Assembly: GCF_000349845.1 (NCBI RefSeq)
Contig: NC_020829.1
Location: 3,479,001 to 3,543,000 of the forward strand
From: Pseudomonas sp. ATCC 13867
Lineage (GTDB): Bacteria > Pseudomonadota > Gammaproteobacteria > Pseudomonadales > Pseudomonadaceae
Reading direction: 5' to 3'
Length of the DNA: 64,000 nucleotides
Shown here: positions 9,403 to 17,467 of the stretch, one piece after another
How the letters are laid out: every line of letters starts with the position of its first letter
How positions within the stretch are numbered: the first letter of the stretch is position 1
Notes under the pieces: generated by a model
The model's input: only the letters and a program-made list of their open reading frames with translations
Told to the model about the DNA's origin: nothing
The model's database searches: none
Position numbers and translations under genes: made by a program

Positions 9403-10323
9403 ATGACTTCCAAGCTCGAACAACTCAAGCAGTACACCACGGTCGTCGCTGATACCGGCGATTTCGACGCCATTGCCCGCCTGAGGCCGGTGGATGCCAC
9501 CACCAACCCTTCGCTTCTGCTGAAAGCCGCCGCCCTGCCCCGCTACGCCGAGCACCTTGCCCGCGCCACCGAAGGCGCGCGCGGTGACGCCGGCCTGGCC
9601 TGCGACCGCTTCGCCGTCGCCGTGGGCAAGGATATTCTCGGCGTGATTCCGGGGCGCATCTCCACCGAAGTGGACGCCCGCCTGTCCTTCGATAGCGAAG
9701 CCACGCTGCAGCGCGCCCATCGCCTGATCGAACTGTACGACCAGCAAGGCATCGGCCGCGACCGCGTGCTGATCAAGATCGCCTCCACCTGGGAAGGCAT
9801 CCGCGCCGCCGAGCAACTGGAGCGCGAAGGCATCCAGACCAACCTGACCCTGCTGTTCTCCTTCGCCCAGGCCGCAGCCTGCGCCGATGCCGGCGTATTC
9901 CTGATCTCGCCCTTCGTCGGCCGCATCTACGACTGGTACAAGAAGGCCAACGGCCGCGACTACGTGGGCGCGGAAGATCCAGGCGTGCAGTCCGTCTCGC
10001 GCATCTACCGCTACTACAAGGCCAACGGCTACGAAACCGTGGTGATGGGCGCCAGCTTCCGCAACCTCGGCCAGATCGAACAGCTCGCCGGCTGCGACCG
10101 CCTGACCATTAGCCCGGACCTGCTGCAGCAACTGGCCGAGGCCCAGGGCGACCTGCCCCGCGTACTGCAACCCGGCGGCGGCGAAGCGCGCCAGGTGCTG
10201 GACGAAAGCGCCTTCCGCTGGCAAATGAACGAGGATGCGATGGGCACCGAGAAGCTGGCCGAAGGCATCCGCCTGTTCGCCCGCGACCAGGAAAAGCTCG
10301 AGGCGCTGCTTTCCGGCCAATAA
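9403..10323 (+). CDS. tal: Transaldolase
   Basis: Pentose phosphate pathway enzyme (TalB class) that moves a dihydroxyacetone unit from sedoheptulose-7-phosphate to glyceraldehyde-3-phosphate. 306 residues, with '[14 protein letters not shown]' near the N-terminus and the Schiff-base lysine Lys125 in '[12 protein letters not shown]'; 'GASFRN' lies in the C-terminal third. The upstream dusA gene is co-directional; a perfect hairpin follows the stop. Confidence 0.95.
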   Translation: MTSKLEQLKQYTTVVADTGDFDAIARLRPVDATTNPSLLLKAAALPRYAEHLARATEGARGDAGLACDRFAVAVGKDILGVIPGRISTEVDARLSFDSEATLQRAHRLIELYDQQGIGRDRVLIKIASTWEGIRAAEQLEREGIQTNLTLLFSFAQAAACADAGVFLISPFVGRIYDWYKKANGRDYVGAEDPGVQSVSRIYRYYKANGYETVVMGASFRNLGQIEQLAGCDRLTISPDLLQQLAEAQGDLPRVLQPGGGEARQVLDESAFRWQMNEDAMGTEKLAEGIRLFARDQEKLEALLSGQ

Positions 10324-10335
10324 TCCCGGCGCGCA

Positions 10336-10375
10336 CGAATGAGAACCGGCGCCCCAGGGCGCCGGTTCTCATTCG
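10336..10375. terminator. Perfect 18-bp hairpin between convergent tal and rssC
   Basis: Arms 10336-10353 and 10358-10375 are exact inverse complements with a CCAG loop. There is no T-run, so it may act as a bidirectional terminator or as an mRNA 3'-end stabiliser for both tal and the convergent rssC. Confidence 0.65.
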
Positions 10376-10387
10376 GGGATCAGCGGA

Positions 10388-10870
10388 TCAGTGACGCTCG
10401 AGGGCGTTCACCAGATCGTGGAAAGCCTCGCGATTGGACTCGTTGAGTCCCATCAGGATGCGGTGGGCTTCCAGCACCTTGCCGCGCACCACCTCCTCGG
10501 ACTGGTCCTGGGGAGGCAGATCGGTCAGGCAATCCGAGCACGGAATCGGGCGATCGACGATGTTGAACACCTGATCGAAGCCCATCGACTGCAGCAGCCG
10601 GGTGATGTCCGCGTTGGTGGTGACCAGCGTGGGCAACAGGCCGACCTTCTGCCGCGAGAGGATCGACAGCTTGGCCAGGAGGCCCAGCGTGGTACTGTCG
10701 ATGCTCTGGGTTTCCGTGAGATCGATGATGATCGCCGAGAAATTCAGCGCGGCGAAGATTTTTTCAATGGTGGCATCCAGCGCCGAACACAGGGTCAGTC
10801 GGACTTCGCCCACGAACTTCAGGACGAATGAGCCATCCTGCTCGGCGAACTGGATTTTACCGGTACTCAT
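10388..10870 (-). CDS. rssC: STAS-domain anti-sigma factor antagonist
   Basis: Partner-switch protein of 160 residues. The STAS domain (about 5-105) contains 'IIIDLTETQSIDSTTLGLLAKL', where Ser59 (or Thr60) is at the position phosphorylated in SpoIIAA-type antagonists. A C-terminal extension of about 50 residues with two Cys (PIPCSDCL) has no assigned function. It overlaps rssB by four bases, so a PP2C phosphatase-regulator and its probable substrate are made together. Named after PAO1 PA2797 by gene order and domain content. Confidence 0.85.
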   Translation of the reverse strand: MSTGKIQFAEQDGSFVLKFVGEVRLTLCSALDATIEKIFAALNFSAIIIDLTETQSIDSTTLGLLAKLSILSRQKVGLLPTLVTTNADITRLLQSMGFDQVFNIVDRPIPCSDCLTDLPPQDQSEEVVRGKVLEAHRILMGLNESNREAFHDLVNALERH

Positions 10871-12051
10871 GCAAGGTTCCTGCTCAACACCAGCAAGGCA
10901 ATATCATCCGGCATCTCGGACAACTTGGCCAGCCCGAAGACCTGTCGCAGGCCATCCAGCGTTCCGCCGGCGGCGACGACCTGCTGTGGCAGGGCCGTCT
11001 CCTTCTCCTTCAGGGTAACTCCCGGCAGCACATCGAGAATGCCGTCGGAGAACAACGAAAGACTGAAGGACTTGGGTAGATCAAGGACATGGTCCTCGTA
11101 GGTCGCTTCGTCGAACAGCCCGACCGGCAGGCCACGGCCTTCCAGGTAACGGGCTTCGCCGTCGACATAGAGTACCGGCAACGGCAGGTGGCCACCGATG
11201 CTGTAGGTCAGGCGGTCGGTATCCAGGTCGATCACGCCGCCGAGCATGGTCACGTGCTTGCCCAGCTTGCAGTTGATCAGGCCACGGTTGATATGCCCGA
11301 GCACATCGGAGGGTTTGAACTCCGGCAGCATGCCGTTGCGCCGCGATTCGTAGAGCAGGCGCGTGGTCATGAACTTCAGCAGCACGGTGACGAACGCCGA
11401 GGAGGCGCCGTGGCCGGACACATCCGCCAGATAGAAGCCGATGCGGCGGGCATCCACGCGGAAGTAGTCGACGAAATCGCCCGACAGGTACAGCGACGGG
11501 ATGATCTGGTGGGAGAACACCAGGCCGTCGGACTCCCACGGGGTTTCCGGCAGCATGTTCATCTGCACCTGGCGACCGGCGTTCTGGTCTTCCTGGAGCA
11601 GGTTCAGGCTGGCCTGCAACTCGCGGTTGGCGGTTTCGAGCTTCTCGCGGTAGCGGCGGTTTTCCGAACGCAGGAAGGCGCGGTCCAGGGCGCGGCGGAC
11701 CGAATGTTCCAGGACGGCGAGGTCTTCCAGCGGCTTGATCAGGTAGTCGGCGGCGCCCAGGCGCAGGGCCTCGACCGCATCGCTCATGACGCCGGCGCCG
11801 GAAAGCACGATGACGGGAGTCTCCACCGCCATCTCGCTGACGCGGCGGATCAGCTCCAGGCCATCCATTTGCGGCATGCGCAGGTCGCAGATCACAAGGT
11901 CGGGCAGCGAGTGCTCGAATACCTGCAGGCCCTGCTGGCCATTGGTGGCCTGCTGGACGGTGAATCCGCTGTCTTCCAGGTAGGCGGCGAGGCTTTCTCG
12001 AACGACGTCGTCGTCATCGATGATCAGCAGCGAGGCACTGGGTTTGTGCAT
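10867..12051 (-). CDS. rssB: Response regulator with PP2C-type phosphatase output domain
   Basis: 394 residues: CheY receiver (1-125) with acidic pocket 'IIDDDDV' and phosphoacceptor Asp56 ('VICDLRMP'), a coiled-coil linker (about 130-165, 'RRYREKLETANRELQASLNLLQEDQNAGRQ' region), then a SpoIIE/PP2C domain. Metal-site motifs are kept: 'LADVSGHGASSAF', 'FSDGILD' and 'MPDDIALLVL', so unlike E. coli RssB this should be an active phosphatase. Likely substrate is the phosphorylated STAS protein encoded by the overlapping next gene. Similar to PAO1 PA2798. Confidence 0.9.
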   Translation of the reverse strand: MHKPSASLLIIDDDDVVRESLAAYLEDSGFTVQQATNGQQGLQVFEHSLPDLVICDLRMPQMDGLELIRRVSEMAVETPVIVLSGAGVMSDAVEALRLGAADYLIKPLEDLAVLEHSVRRALDRAFLRSENRRYREKLETANRELQASLNLLQEDQNAGRQVQMNMLPETPWESDGLVFSHQIIPSLYLSGDFVDYFRVDARRIGFYLADVSGHGASSAFVTVLLKFMTTRLLYESRRNGMLPEFKPSDVLGHINRGLINCKLGKHVTMLGGVIDLDTDRLTYSIGGHLPLPVLYVDGEARYLEGRGLPVGLFDEATYEDHVLDLPKSFSLSLFSDGILDVLPGVTLKEKETALPQQVVAAGGTLDGLRQVFGLAKLSEMPDDIALLVLSRNLA

Positions 12052-12235
12052 GGGTCATCCAGGCAAACGGCGCCGGAGGTAGTGGTGGTGGCGCTCATTC
12101 AAGGGAACAACGGCGCGGGTCGGGTGCGACAAGGCGCAGACACTACTCCCATCCGTCCGAGGGTTCAAGCGGGCGCCGCCCGCGACCGGGTCTGCCGGGC
12201 GCGGGGGCTGTGCCTGCGGAGCGGGAGGGCCAGGA

Positions 12236-12940
12236 TCAGAAGTCGTCTTCGACCTGGCCGTCCTTGACCTTGAACTCGCGGTTCTGCAGGTAGGCGTTGC
12301 GAATGAAGGTGTACTTGTCGCCGCTGATCAGCTTCTCGGACTTCAGCAGGTCGGCGCGGGTATCGACGATGTCCACCCCACGGATGCTGTTACGCACCGA
12401 TACGTTGTCGATATACGGATACGGGCCGGTGTAGGCGTCCGGAATCAGCGACGGCGCATCGCGCAGGGTGCTCGGGCCCAGCAGCGGCAGCATCACGTAG
12501 GGGCCGCTGCCGACGCCGTAGTGACCGAGGGTCTGGCCGAAGTCTTCGTCGTTGCGGCGCAGGCCCATGTGGGTGGCGACGTCGAAGAAGCCGGCGAGGC
12601 CAAAGGTGGTGTTGAACAGCAGGCGGCTGGTGTCGACGCCGGCATCGCGCATTTTCAGCTGCAGCAGGTCGTTGACCAGGTTGCGCACATCGCCGATGTT
12701 GCTGAAGAAGTTGTGCACGCCGTCCTGGACGAAGTTCGGGGTGACGTACTGGTAACCCTGGGCCAGCGGCTTGAGCGCGTAAGTGTCGAGGGTGTCATTG
12801 AAGGTGAAGATCGGGCGGTTGATGCTCTCCCACGGATCATCCTCGCTCTCGGCCTGGGCCAGGATGGGAGTCGTCGCCAGGCAGGTAGCGGCGAGCAGGC
12901 TGAGGCAGCGTTTCGTCCATTGGACGCCTAGTGGGCGCAT
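12236..12940 (-). CDS. mlaA: MlaA/VacJ phospholipid-asymmetry protein
   Basis: Outer-membrane component that removes mislocalised phospholipids from the outer leaflet and hands them to MlaC. 234 residues with 'DPWESINRPIFTFNDTLDTYALKPLAQGYQYVTPNFVQDGV', 'NFFSNIGDVRNLVNDLLQ' and 'PYVMLPLLGPSTLRD', all standard MlaA blocks. I start at the Met of MRPLGVQW, eight bases after GGAG; upstream Met codons add an unrelated tail. The signal peptide (about 1-30) ends in AQA, with no [GAS]-Cys lipobox, which differs from the lipoprotein form in E. coli. Monocistronic by appearance. Confidence 0.92.
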   Translation of the reverse strand: MRPLGVQWTKRCLSLLAATCLATTPILAQAESEDDPWESINRPIFTFNDTLDTYALKPLAQGYQYVTPNFVQDGVHNFFSNIGDVRNLVNDLLQLKMRDAGVDTSRLLFNTTFGLAGFFDVATHMGLRRNDEDFGQTLGHYGVGSGPYVMLPLLGPSTLRDAPSLIPDAYTGPYPYIDNVSVRNSIRGVDIVDTRADLLKSEKLISGDKYTFIRNAYLQNREFKVKDGQVEDDF

Positions 12941-13120
12941 CGGTAGTTCTCCAGTGAATGACATTTCGGACCCGTCCGAGCAGGCCGCTATGCGGGCGGA
13001 GTATATAGGTCCGCGAGCATTTTGATGACAGGCAGCACCATCGTGGAGTTTCGAAAAGGCCGCCGCCGCGGGCAAGCATGCCGCCCGCGACGACCTCCAC
13101 GGACAAAGCATAGTGCCAGT

Positions 13121-13837
13121 TCAGTCCGGGAAGCGTGCGTCGATGACGATTTCCAGCGCATCCGAACGCCAGAACTCCCGGTCGAACTCCACCAGCCGCC
13201 CGCCGGCAGTGTAGTTTGTCCGCTCCACGTGCAGCCCCGGCGACCCCGGCGTGAGCTGCAAGGGCGCCGCCCAGACGTCATCCAGCGCCGTGGGATGCAT
13301 CATCAGTTCGCAGCGCGACAGCGTCAGCCCCAGGCGTTCGCGCAGTACCCGGGTCAGGGACCTGTCCAGCGCCTCGTCGAGCAGGCCGGGACACCAGCCG
13401 GCGTCCAGCACGATCTCCTCCAGCATCACCGGACGCTCATCGACCCAGCGGCGGCGACGGACCCGGAACACCTCGGCGTCGTCCGCCAGGCCCATCCGCC
13501 GGGCCAGCAGGGGGCCGGCGGCGCAACGCTCGGCCGACAGCACCTCGGTGCGCGGCGTACGCCCCTGGGCCTGGACATAGTCCATGAACCCCGTGGTGCG
13601 CGTCGGGTTGTAGCGAATCCGGGGCGGTGAAACGAACCAGCCGCGACGGTTCTCGCGGTACAGCACGCCCTCGGTTTCCAGCTGCTGTAGCGCCTCGCGC
13701 AGGGTCACGCGGGTGCAGCCGAAGCGCTCGGCCAGTTCGCGCTCGGGTGGCAGGCGCGGCCCCAGGGTCGACTCGGCGATGTCACGGGCCAGTTGGTCGC
13801 GGATCCGCAGGTAATGAGGCATGGGTTCGACCGGCAT
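13121..13837 (-). CDS. GntR/HutC-family regulator with UTRA domain
   Basis: 238-residue transcription factor: N-terminal winged helix-turn-helix (about 8-72; 'RLPPERELAERFGCTRVTLREALQQLETEGVLYRENRRGWFV') followed by an UTRA ligand-binding domain (about 90-235) ending 'LVEFDREFWRSDALEIVIDARF'. This is the PhnF/YvoA class, which senses small phosphonates, sugars or amino acids. It is divergent from a PhnX-like gene and a PhnZ-like gene, with 111 bases between, so it probably controls them; a TGGCCTAGACCA site in that gap resembles PhnF operators. Effector unknown. Confidence 0.88.
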   Translation of the reverse strand: MPVEPMPHYLRIRDQLARDIAESTLGPRLPPERELAERFGCTRVTLREALQQLETEGVLYRENRRGWFVSPPRIRYNPTRTTGFMDYVQAQGRTPRTEVLSAERCAAGPLLARRMGLADDAEVFRVRRRRWVDERPVMLEEIVLDAGWCPGLLDEALDRSLTRVLRERLGLTLSRCELMMHPTALDDVWAAPLQLTPGSPGLHVERTNYTAGGRLVEFDREFWRSDALEIVIDARFPD

Positions 13838-13918
13838 GCGGCTGTCTCCGAAAAATGCGCGGCGATTATAACGGCAGCCGCCTCGACTTCATCGGACCGT
13901 CACATTGGCCCGCTAGTC

Positions 13919-13930
13919 TGGCCTAGACCA
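13919..13930. promoter_or_regulatory. Candidate operator for the GntR-UTRA regulator
   Basis: TGGCCTAGACCA is one base from the perfect palindrome TGGTCTAGACCA, close to the TGGTATAGACCA sites described for PhnF. It lies 18 bases ahead of the PhnX-like start, a position suited to repression. Confidence 0.5.
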
Positions 13931-13948
13931 ATTATCAGAAAGCCCGCC

Positions 13949-14692
13949 ATGCCTGCCACTGCCGACCTTCCGCGCTTCACCACCCTGTTGTTCGGGCTGT
14001 CCGGTGATCTGGTGGATTTCGGCGCAAGGACGCTGCCGGTGGCCCTGCGGCGCACCTGTCCCGACTGTCCGCCGGAGCGCCTGGCCGACGCCCTCGTCCT
14101 GCCCCCGCAGGATGCCCTCGAGCATGCCCTGGGACGCAGTGCCGATACGCAGGAGCGCAGCCGCTTCCAGTCCGCCCTGGACGAAGCCGCCCAGGCCCAC
14201 GCCGAGGCCACGCCCGGCGCCCTGGATGCCCTGCAGGCGTTGCACGAGCACGGCGTTCCCTGCGCCTGGCTCGATGAGCTGCCCGCCCCCACCACGCTTC
14301 GCCTGGCCACCGCGCTGGACGAACGACTGGCCGCCGGACTGGAAGTCGGCGGCCGCCAATGGCCGGCGCCGGATGCCTGCTGGCAAGCGCTGATGCGCCT
14401 GGACAGCCCGCGCCTGGACGGCTGCGTGCTGGTCAGCAGCCAGCCACGGTTGCTGCAGGCCGGCCTGAACGCCGGGCTCTGGACCATCGGCCTGGCCGCC
14501 AGCGGCCCACTCTGCGGACATGCCCCGGGCGACTGGGACGCCCTGGCGAACCTGGAGCGCGACCGCCTGCGCGCCCAGGCGACCCTCGGCCTGTACCGCC
14601 TCGGCGTGCATTCGGTCATCGATCACCTGGGCGAGCTGGATTCCTGCCTGCAGGACATCACCAGCCGCCGCCTGAAAGGAGAGAAACCATGA
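13949..14692 (+). CDS. PhnX-fold HAD protein lacking catalytic residues
   Basis: 247 residues. The overall pattern matches phosphonoacetaldehyde hydrolase (PhnX): 'LVDFGARTLPVAL' after motif I, 'GLNAGLWTIGLAASG' and a C-terminal 'GVHSVIDHLGELDSCLQDI'. However, where PhnX has FDWAGTTVDFG this has FGLSGDLVDFG: the nucleophile Asp is Gly16. The cap region lacks the Schiff-base Lys (LPPQD in place of LKIDH), and the VGDT metal motif reads VSSQ. It should therefore be unable to do phosphonatase or HAD phosphatase chemistry as known. It overlaps the next gene by four bases (ATGA) and is divergent from a UTRA regulator. A regulatory or binding role is inferred. Confidence 0.8.
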   Translation: MPATADLPRFTTLLFGLSGDLVDFGARTLPVALRRTCPDCPPERLADALVLPPQDALEHALGRSADTQERSRFQSALDEAAQAHAEATPGALDALQALHEHGVPCAWLDELPAPTTLRLATALDERLAAGLEVGGRQWPAPDACWQALMRLDSPRLDGCVLVSSQPRLLQAGLNAGLWTIGLAASGPLCGHAPGDWDALANLERDRLRAQATLGLYRLGVHSVIDHLGELDSCLQDITSRRLKGEKP

Positions 14693-15270
14693 AGCCCGCT
14701 CGCCATCGCTTCATCGACGAACTGGCCGAACGCTTCGCCAGCCACGGCGCGGAGCCGTATGGCGAAGCCATCAGCCAGGCCGAGCACGCCCTGCAATGCG
14801 CGACCCTGGCCGAACGCGCCGGCTGCGCCGACAGCCTGGTGATCGCCGCCCTGCTCCACGACATCGGCCATCTCTACGAAGACCCGGCCGTGCTGGAAAC
14901 CCGGGACCTGCGCCACGAAGAGTTCGGCGCCAACCTGCTGCGCGAGCTGCTGCCCGAGTCGGTCTGGCAGCCGGTGCGCCTGCACGTCGCCGCCAAGCGC
15001 TACCTGTGCGCCGTGGATCCGGCCTACCAGGCCGGCCTGTCCTGGGCCTCGCGGCAGAGCCTGGCGCTGCAGGGCGGCGCCTTCGACGAGCGCGCCGCCA
15101 GCGCCTTCGTCAGCGCCCCCTATGCCCAGGACGCCATCACCCTGCGTCGCCTGGACGACCTGGGCAAGGACCCATCCATGCGCACGCCGGAGCTGGAACA
15201 CTTCTTCCCGCTGCTCGAACGCCTGCTGCATGTTGATCGGCATCAGGCAGGGGTGCGCGCGGCGAGTTAA
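14689..15270 (+). CDS. PhnZ-type HD-domain mixed-valent di-iron oxygenase
   Basis: 193 residues of the phosphonate-operon HD family (PhnZ/TmpB), which cleave the C-P bond of a 1-hydroxyalkylphosphonate with O2. All metal ligands line up with PhnZ: His33 ('QAEHALQ'), His57-Asp58 ('LLHDIGH'), His76 ('LRHEEFGA'), His99 ('RLHVAAKRYL', with Lys103) and Asp156 ('LRRLDDLGKDP'). So it looks active. No 2-oxoglutarate dioxygenase partner (PhnY/TmpA), which normally makes the hydroxylated substrate, is encoded nearby. The start codon overlaps the stop of the catalytically dead PhnX homologue, implying linked production. Substrate unknown. Confidence 0.85.
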   Translation: MKPARHRFIDELAERFASHGAEPYGEAISQAEHALQCATLAERAGCADSLVIAALLHDIGHLYEDPAVLETRDLRHEEFGANLLRELLPESVWQPVRLHVAAKRYLCAVDPAYQAGLSWASRQSLALQGGAFDERAASAFVSAPYAQDAITLRRLDDLGKDPSMRTPELEHFFPLLERLLHVDRHQAGVRAAS

Positions 15271-15346
15271 GCTCAAAGACATGGCGATGGACCTTTCCCC
15301 TACCGGGCAGGTCCATCTTGGGCACGTACCGCAGAAGGACACCACC

Positions 15347-15610
15347 ATGCCGACACAACGCCTCCAGCAAGAACTCCAGGCCCTGCGCGAGCAACTGGAG
15401 CGCCAGCCGCCGCTGACCGAGGATGACCGCGCCGCGCTGCGGGCCCTGATCAAGGACATTGAGATGCAGCTGGCCAACGAAGAGGCGCTGGCCGACGAAA
15501 CCCTGACCGACAGCATCAACCTGGCCGTGGAACGTTTCGAGGCGAGCCACCCGACCCTGGCCGGCACCCTGCGCTCGATCATGCAGAGCCTGGCGAACAT
15601 GGGCATCTGA
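15347..15610 (+). CDS. DUF4404 family small protein
   Basis: 87-residue charged helical protein (QRLQQELQALREQLERQPPLTEDDRAALRALIKDIEMQL..., ending 'FEASHPTLAGTLRSIMQSLANMGI'), the pattern of the uncharacterised DUF4404 family. No signal peptide or membrane segment. ATG 15347 follows AGAAGGAC. It is 76 bases after the HD oxygenase gene and converges on queF across a strong terminator, so it may have its own promoter. Function unknown. Confidence 0.8.
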   Translation: MPTQRLQQELQALREQLERQPPLTEDDRAALRALIKDIEMQLANEEALADETLTDSINLAVERFEASHPTLAGTLRSIMQSLANMGI

Positions 15611-15637
15611 ACCCCGGCTTCGTGATACCAACGCATG

Positions 15638-15665
15638 AAAAAACCCGGCCCAGGCCGGGTTTTTT
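15638..15665. terminator. Bidirectional terminator between DUF4404 gene and queF
   Basis: Stem ACCCGGCC (15643-15650) / GGCCGGGT (15653-15660) with a 2-base gap, six As to the left and six Ts to the right, so it works for both convergent genes. Confidence 0.92.
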
Positions 15666-15676
15666 GTATCCGCGCT

Positions 15677-16507
15677 TTACTGGCGCACCAGCCGGCGATT
15701 GTCCGGCTGTACGGCCTCGCTGCTGCGGTAGGGATTGATGTCCAGCCCACCGCGGCGTACGTAGCGCGCGTAGACGGTCAGGCGGGCCGGCTGCAGCAGG
15801 CGCTGCAGGTCGAGGTAGATGCGCTCGACGCACTGTTCGTGGAAGTCCTGGTGCTGCCGGAAGGACACCACGTAGGCCAGCAGGCTCGCGGCATCCAGCG
15901 CCGGACCGGTGTATTCGACCACCAGCGTGCCCCAGTCCGGCTGGCCGGTGACCGGGCAGTTGGATTTGAGCAGATGGCTGTAGAGCACTTCGTCGACGCG
16001 ACGGGTGTCGTCGCAGCGCAACAGTTCCGGGCGCGGGCGATCGTAGCTGTCCACCGCCAGGTCCAGGCCGTCGATGCAGGTGCCTTCGATCAGGGCCATG
16101 CCCTCGCCCGCCACGTCATCCAGGCTGCGCACGCGCACGCGCACCGGCGCGCCGGCGGCGGCGGACAAGTCACGCTCCATCAGCGTGCGCACGGCGTCGG
16201 CGCTGTCGAAGGCGGTCTGGTTCAGCGAATTGAGGTAGAGCTTGAACGACTTGGACTCGATGATGTTCGGCGACTGTGCCGGAATGGCGAACTCGCCAAT
16301 GGCCACCACCGGCTTGCCCGATGCGGTCAGCCAGGACAGCTCGTAGCAGTTCCAGATGTCCACGCCCCGGTACGGCAGGGTTTCGGCCGTCAGGCCCAGC
16401 TCGGCCCACTTGGTGGTGCGGGAAATCGGGAACAGCAGCTCCGGCGCATAGGTGGAAACGTATTCGCTGGATTTGCCCAGGGGCGAGTGTTCGGCGGGAT
16501 GGTGCAT
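15677..16507 (-). CDS. queF: NADPH-dependent 7-cyano-7-deazaguanine reductase
   Basis: Reduces preQ0 to preQ1 in queuosine synthesis (tunnel fold, cytoplasmic). 276 residues, the long bimodular YqfC/QueF class of gammaproteobacteria. Thioimide-forming Cys184 sits in '[13 protein letters not shown]' with Asp191; the '[13 protein letters not shown]' substrate block is at about 84-96. Upstream, 50 bases before the start, is a near copy of the TTGTATACAA palindrome seen in the purine cluster; whether this is meaningful for a purine-derived nucleoside pathway is open. Confidence 0.95.
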   Translation of the reverse strand: MHHPAEHSPLGKSSEYVSTYAPELLFPISRTTKWAELGLTAETLPYRGVDIWNCYELSWLTASGKPVVAIGEFAIPAQSPNIIESKSFKLYLNSLNQTAFDSADAVRTLMERDLSAAAGAPVRVRVRSLDDVAGEGMALIEGTCIDGLDLAVDSYDRPRPELLRCDDTRRVDEVLYSHLLKSNCPVTGQPDWGTLVVEYTGPALDAASLLAYVVSFRQHQDFHEQCVERIYLDLQRLLQPARLTVYARYVRRGGLDINPYRSSEAVQPDNRRLVRQ

Positions 16508-16556
16508 GAGGAGGACCTGCTGGATCGGCGATGCGGGCGGTGACGCGAGGCGGCGA

Positions 16557-16566
16557 GTGTATACAA
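16557..16566. promoter_or_regulatory. Near-palindrome GTGTATACAA upstream of queF
   Basis: Nine of ten bases match the purine-cluster palindrome TTGTATACAA. It lies 50 bases ahead of the queF start on the minus strand. A single site with one mismatch could be chance. Confidence 0.3.
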
Positions 16567-16655
16567 ATCCGCCGGTCCTTTCAGCAGCCGGCGGACGAGC
16601 CGGATGGAGGACGAACTCCGCTGACTACAAAGGTGTCCGGGGCGCACATGGCCTT

Positions 16656-16733
16656 GTAGGAGCGAGCTTGCTCGCGAACAGTCCAGACGGCGGGGCTGCC
16701 GGGTGACCCGTTCGCGAGCAAGCTCGCTCCTGC
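16656..16733. repeat. REP doublet (REPIN-like)
   Basis: Inverted pair GTAGGAGCGAGCTTGCTCGC ... GCGAGCAAGCTCGCTCCTGC, between the queF promoter and the end of copB. It ends 17 bases before the copB stop. Confidence 0.9.
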
Positions 16734-16750
16734 GAAGAGCAGGTCGAGCG

Positions 16751-17458
16751 TCAGAACCACATCCGCACGCCGGCGACCCAGTAGCCCTCCTCGTCGACCT
16801 CGCCTTCCGCGCGGGCGATGTCGCCGCTGCGGCCGTAGGTCTTGTTCCAGACGTAACCAAAGTACGGTGCGAACTCGCGGCGCACTTCGTAGCGCAGGCG
16901 CAGGCCGGCCTCCAGCTCGCTGCCCCCCGCGCCGACACCGATGTCGCGGTCATCGGCCAGCGCTAGGTTGTACTCCAGCGACGGCTCCAGGATCAGTTGC
17001 TGGGTAAGCAGCAGTTCGTACTCGGTTTCCAGGCGCAGCGACGGGTCGCCGTTCTCGCTGAGGAAGAGGTTGGCGTCCACTTCGAACCACTGCGGCGCCA
17101 GTCCCTGGATGCCGAGTACGGCGTAGGTGCGCGACGGTCCCGGCTGGTCGTCGTAGCGCACGCCCACCTGCCAGTCCCAGAAGTCGGCGACCATGCGCTG
17201 GTAGAGCAGTTGCACTTCGTTGTCGGTGGTCGGGCCACCGGCGTCACGCTCGCCCTCCAGTTTCAGGCGCAGTTTCTGGTAATCGGTGCCGTACCAGCCC
17301 TGGGCCTCCCAGCCCAGCGCCTGATCGTTGCCGTGGAAGCGGCTTTCCAGGCGCTGGATCAGCAGCGATCCCATCGGCATATCGTCCATCTCGGCACTTT
17401 GCGCGGGCAATGCCAGGCCCAGGGTCGCCGCGCAGGCCACCGTTGCTATGCGTTTCAT
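16751..17458 (-). CDS. copB: Copper resistance outer-membrane protein CopB
   Basis: 235 residues; signal peptide 1-21 ending SAE, then a beta-barrel of the CopB/PcoB family ('ESRFHGNDQALGWEAQGWYGTDYQKLRLKLEGE', 'FEVDANLFLSENGD', 'LRYEVRREFAPYFGYVWNKTYG', ending in an aromatic RMWF typical of outer-membrane insertion). The family's usual Met/His-rich N-terminal region is nearly absent (only MDDMPMG), so copper binding probably rests with CopA and the cupredoxin. It follows copA by nine bases and ends the operon. Confidence 0.92.
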   Translation of the reverse strand: MKRIATVACAATLGLALPAQSAEMDDMPMGSLLIQRLESRFHGNDQALGWEAQGWYGTDYQKLRLKLEGERDAGGPTTDNEVQLLYQRMVADFWDWQVGVRYDDQPGPSRTYAVLGIQGLAPQWFEVDANLFLSENGDPSLRLETEYELLLTQQLILEPSLEYNLALADDRDIGVGAGGSELEAGLRLRYEVRREFAPYFGYVWNKTYGRSGDIARAEGEVDEEGYWVAGVRMWF

Positions 17459-17467
17459 GACGACTCC

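Noticed and set aside
16508..16655. preQ1 riboswitch before queF
   Set aside because: No short A-rich-tail pseudoknot pattern was found in the leader; the hairpin-like CCGGC/GCCGG stretch is too imperfect.
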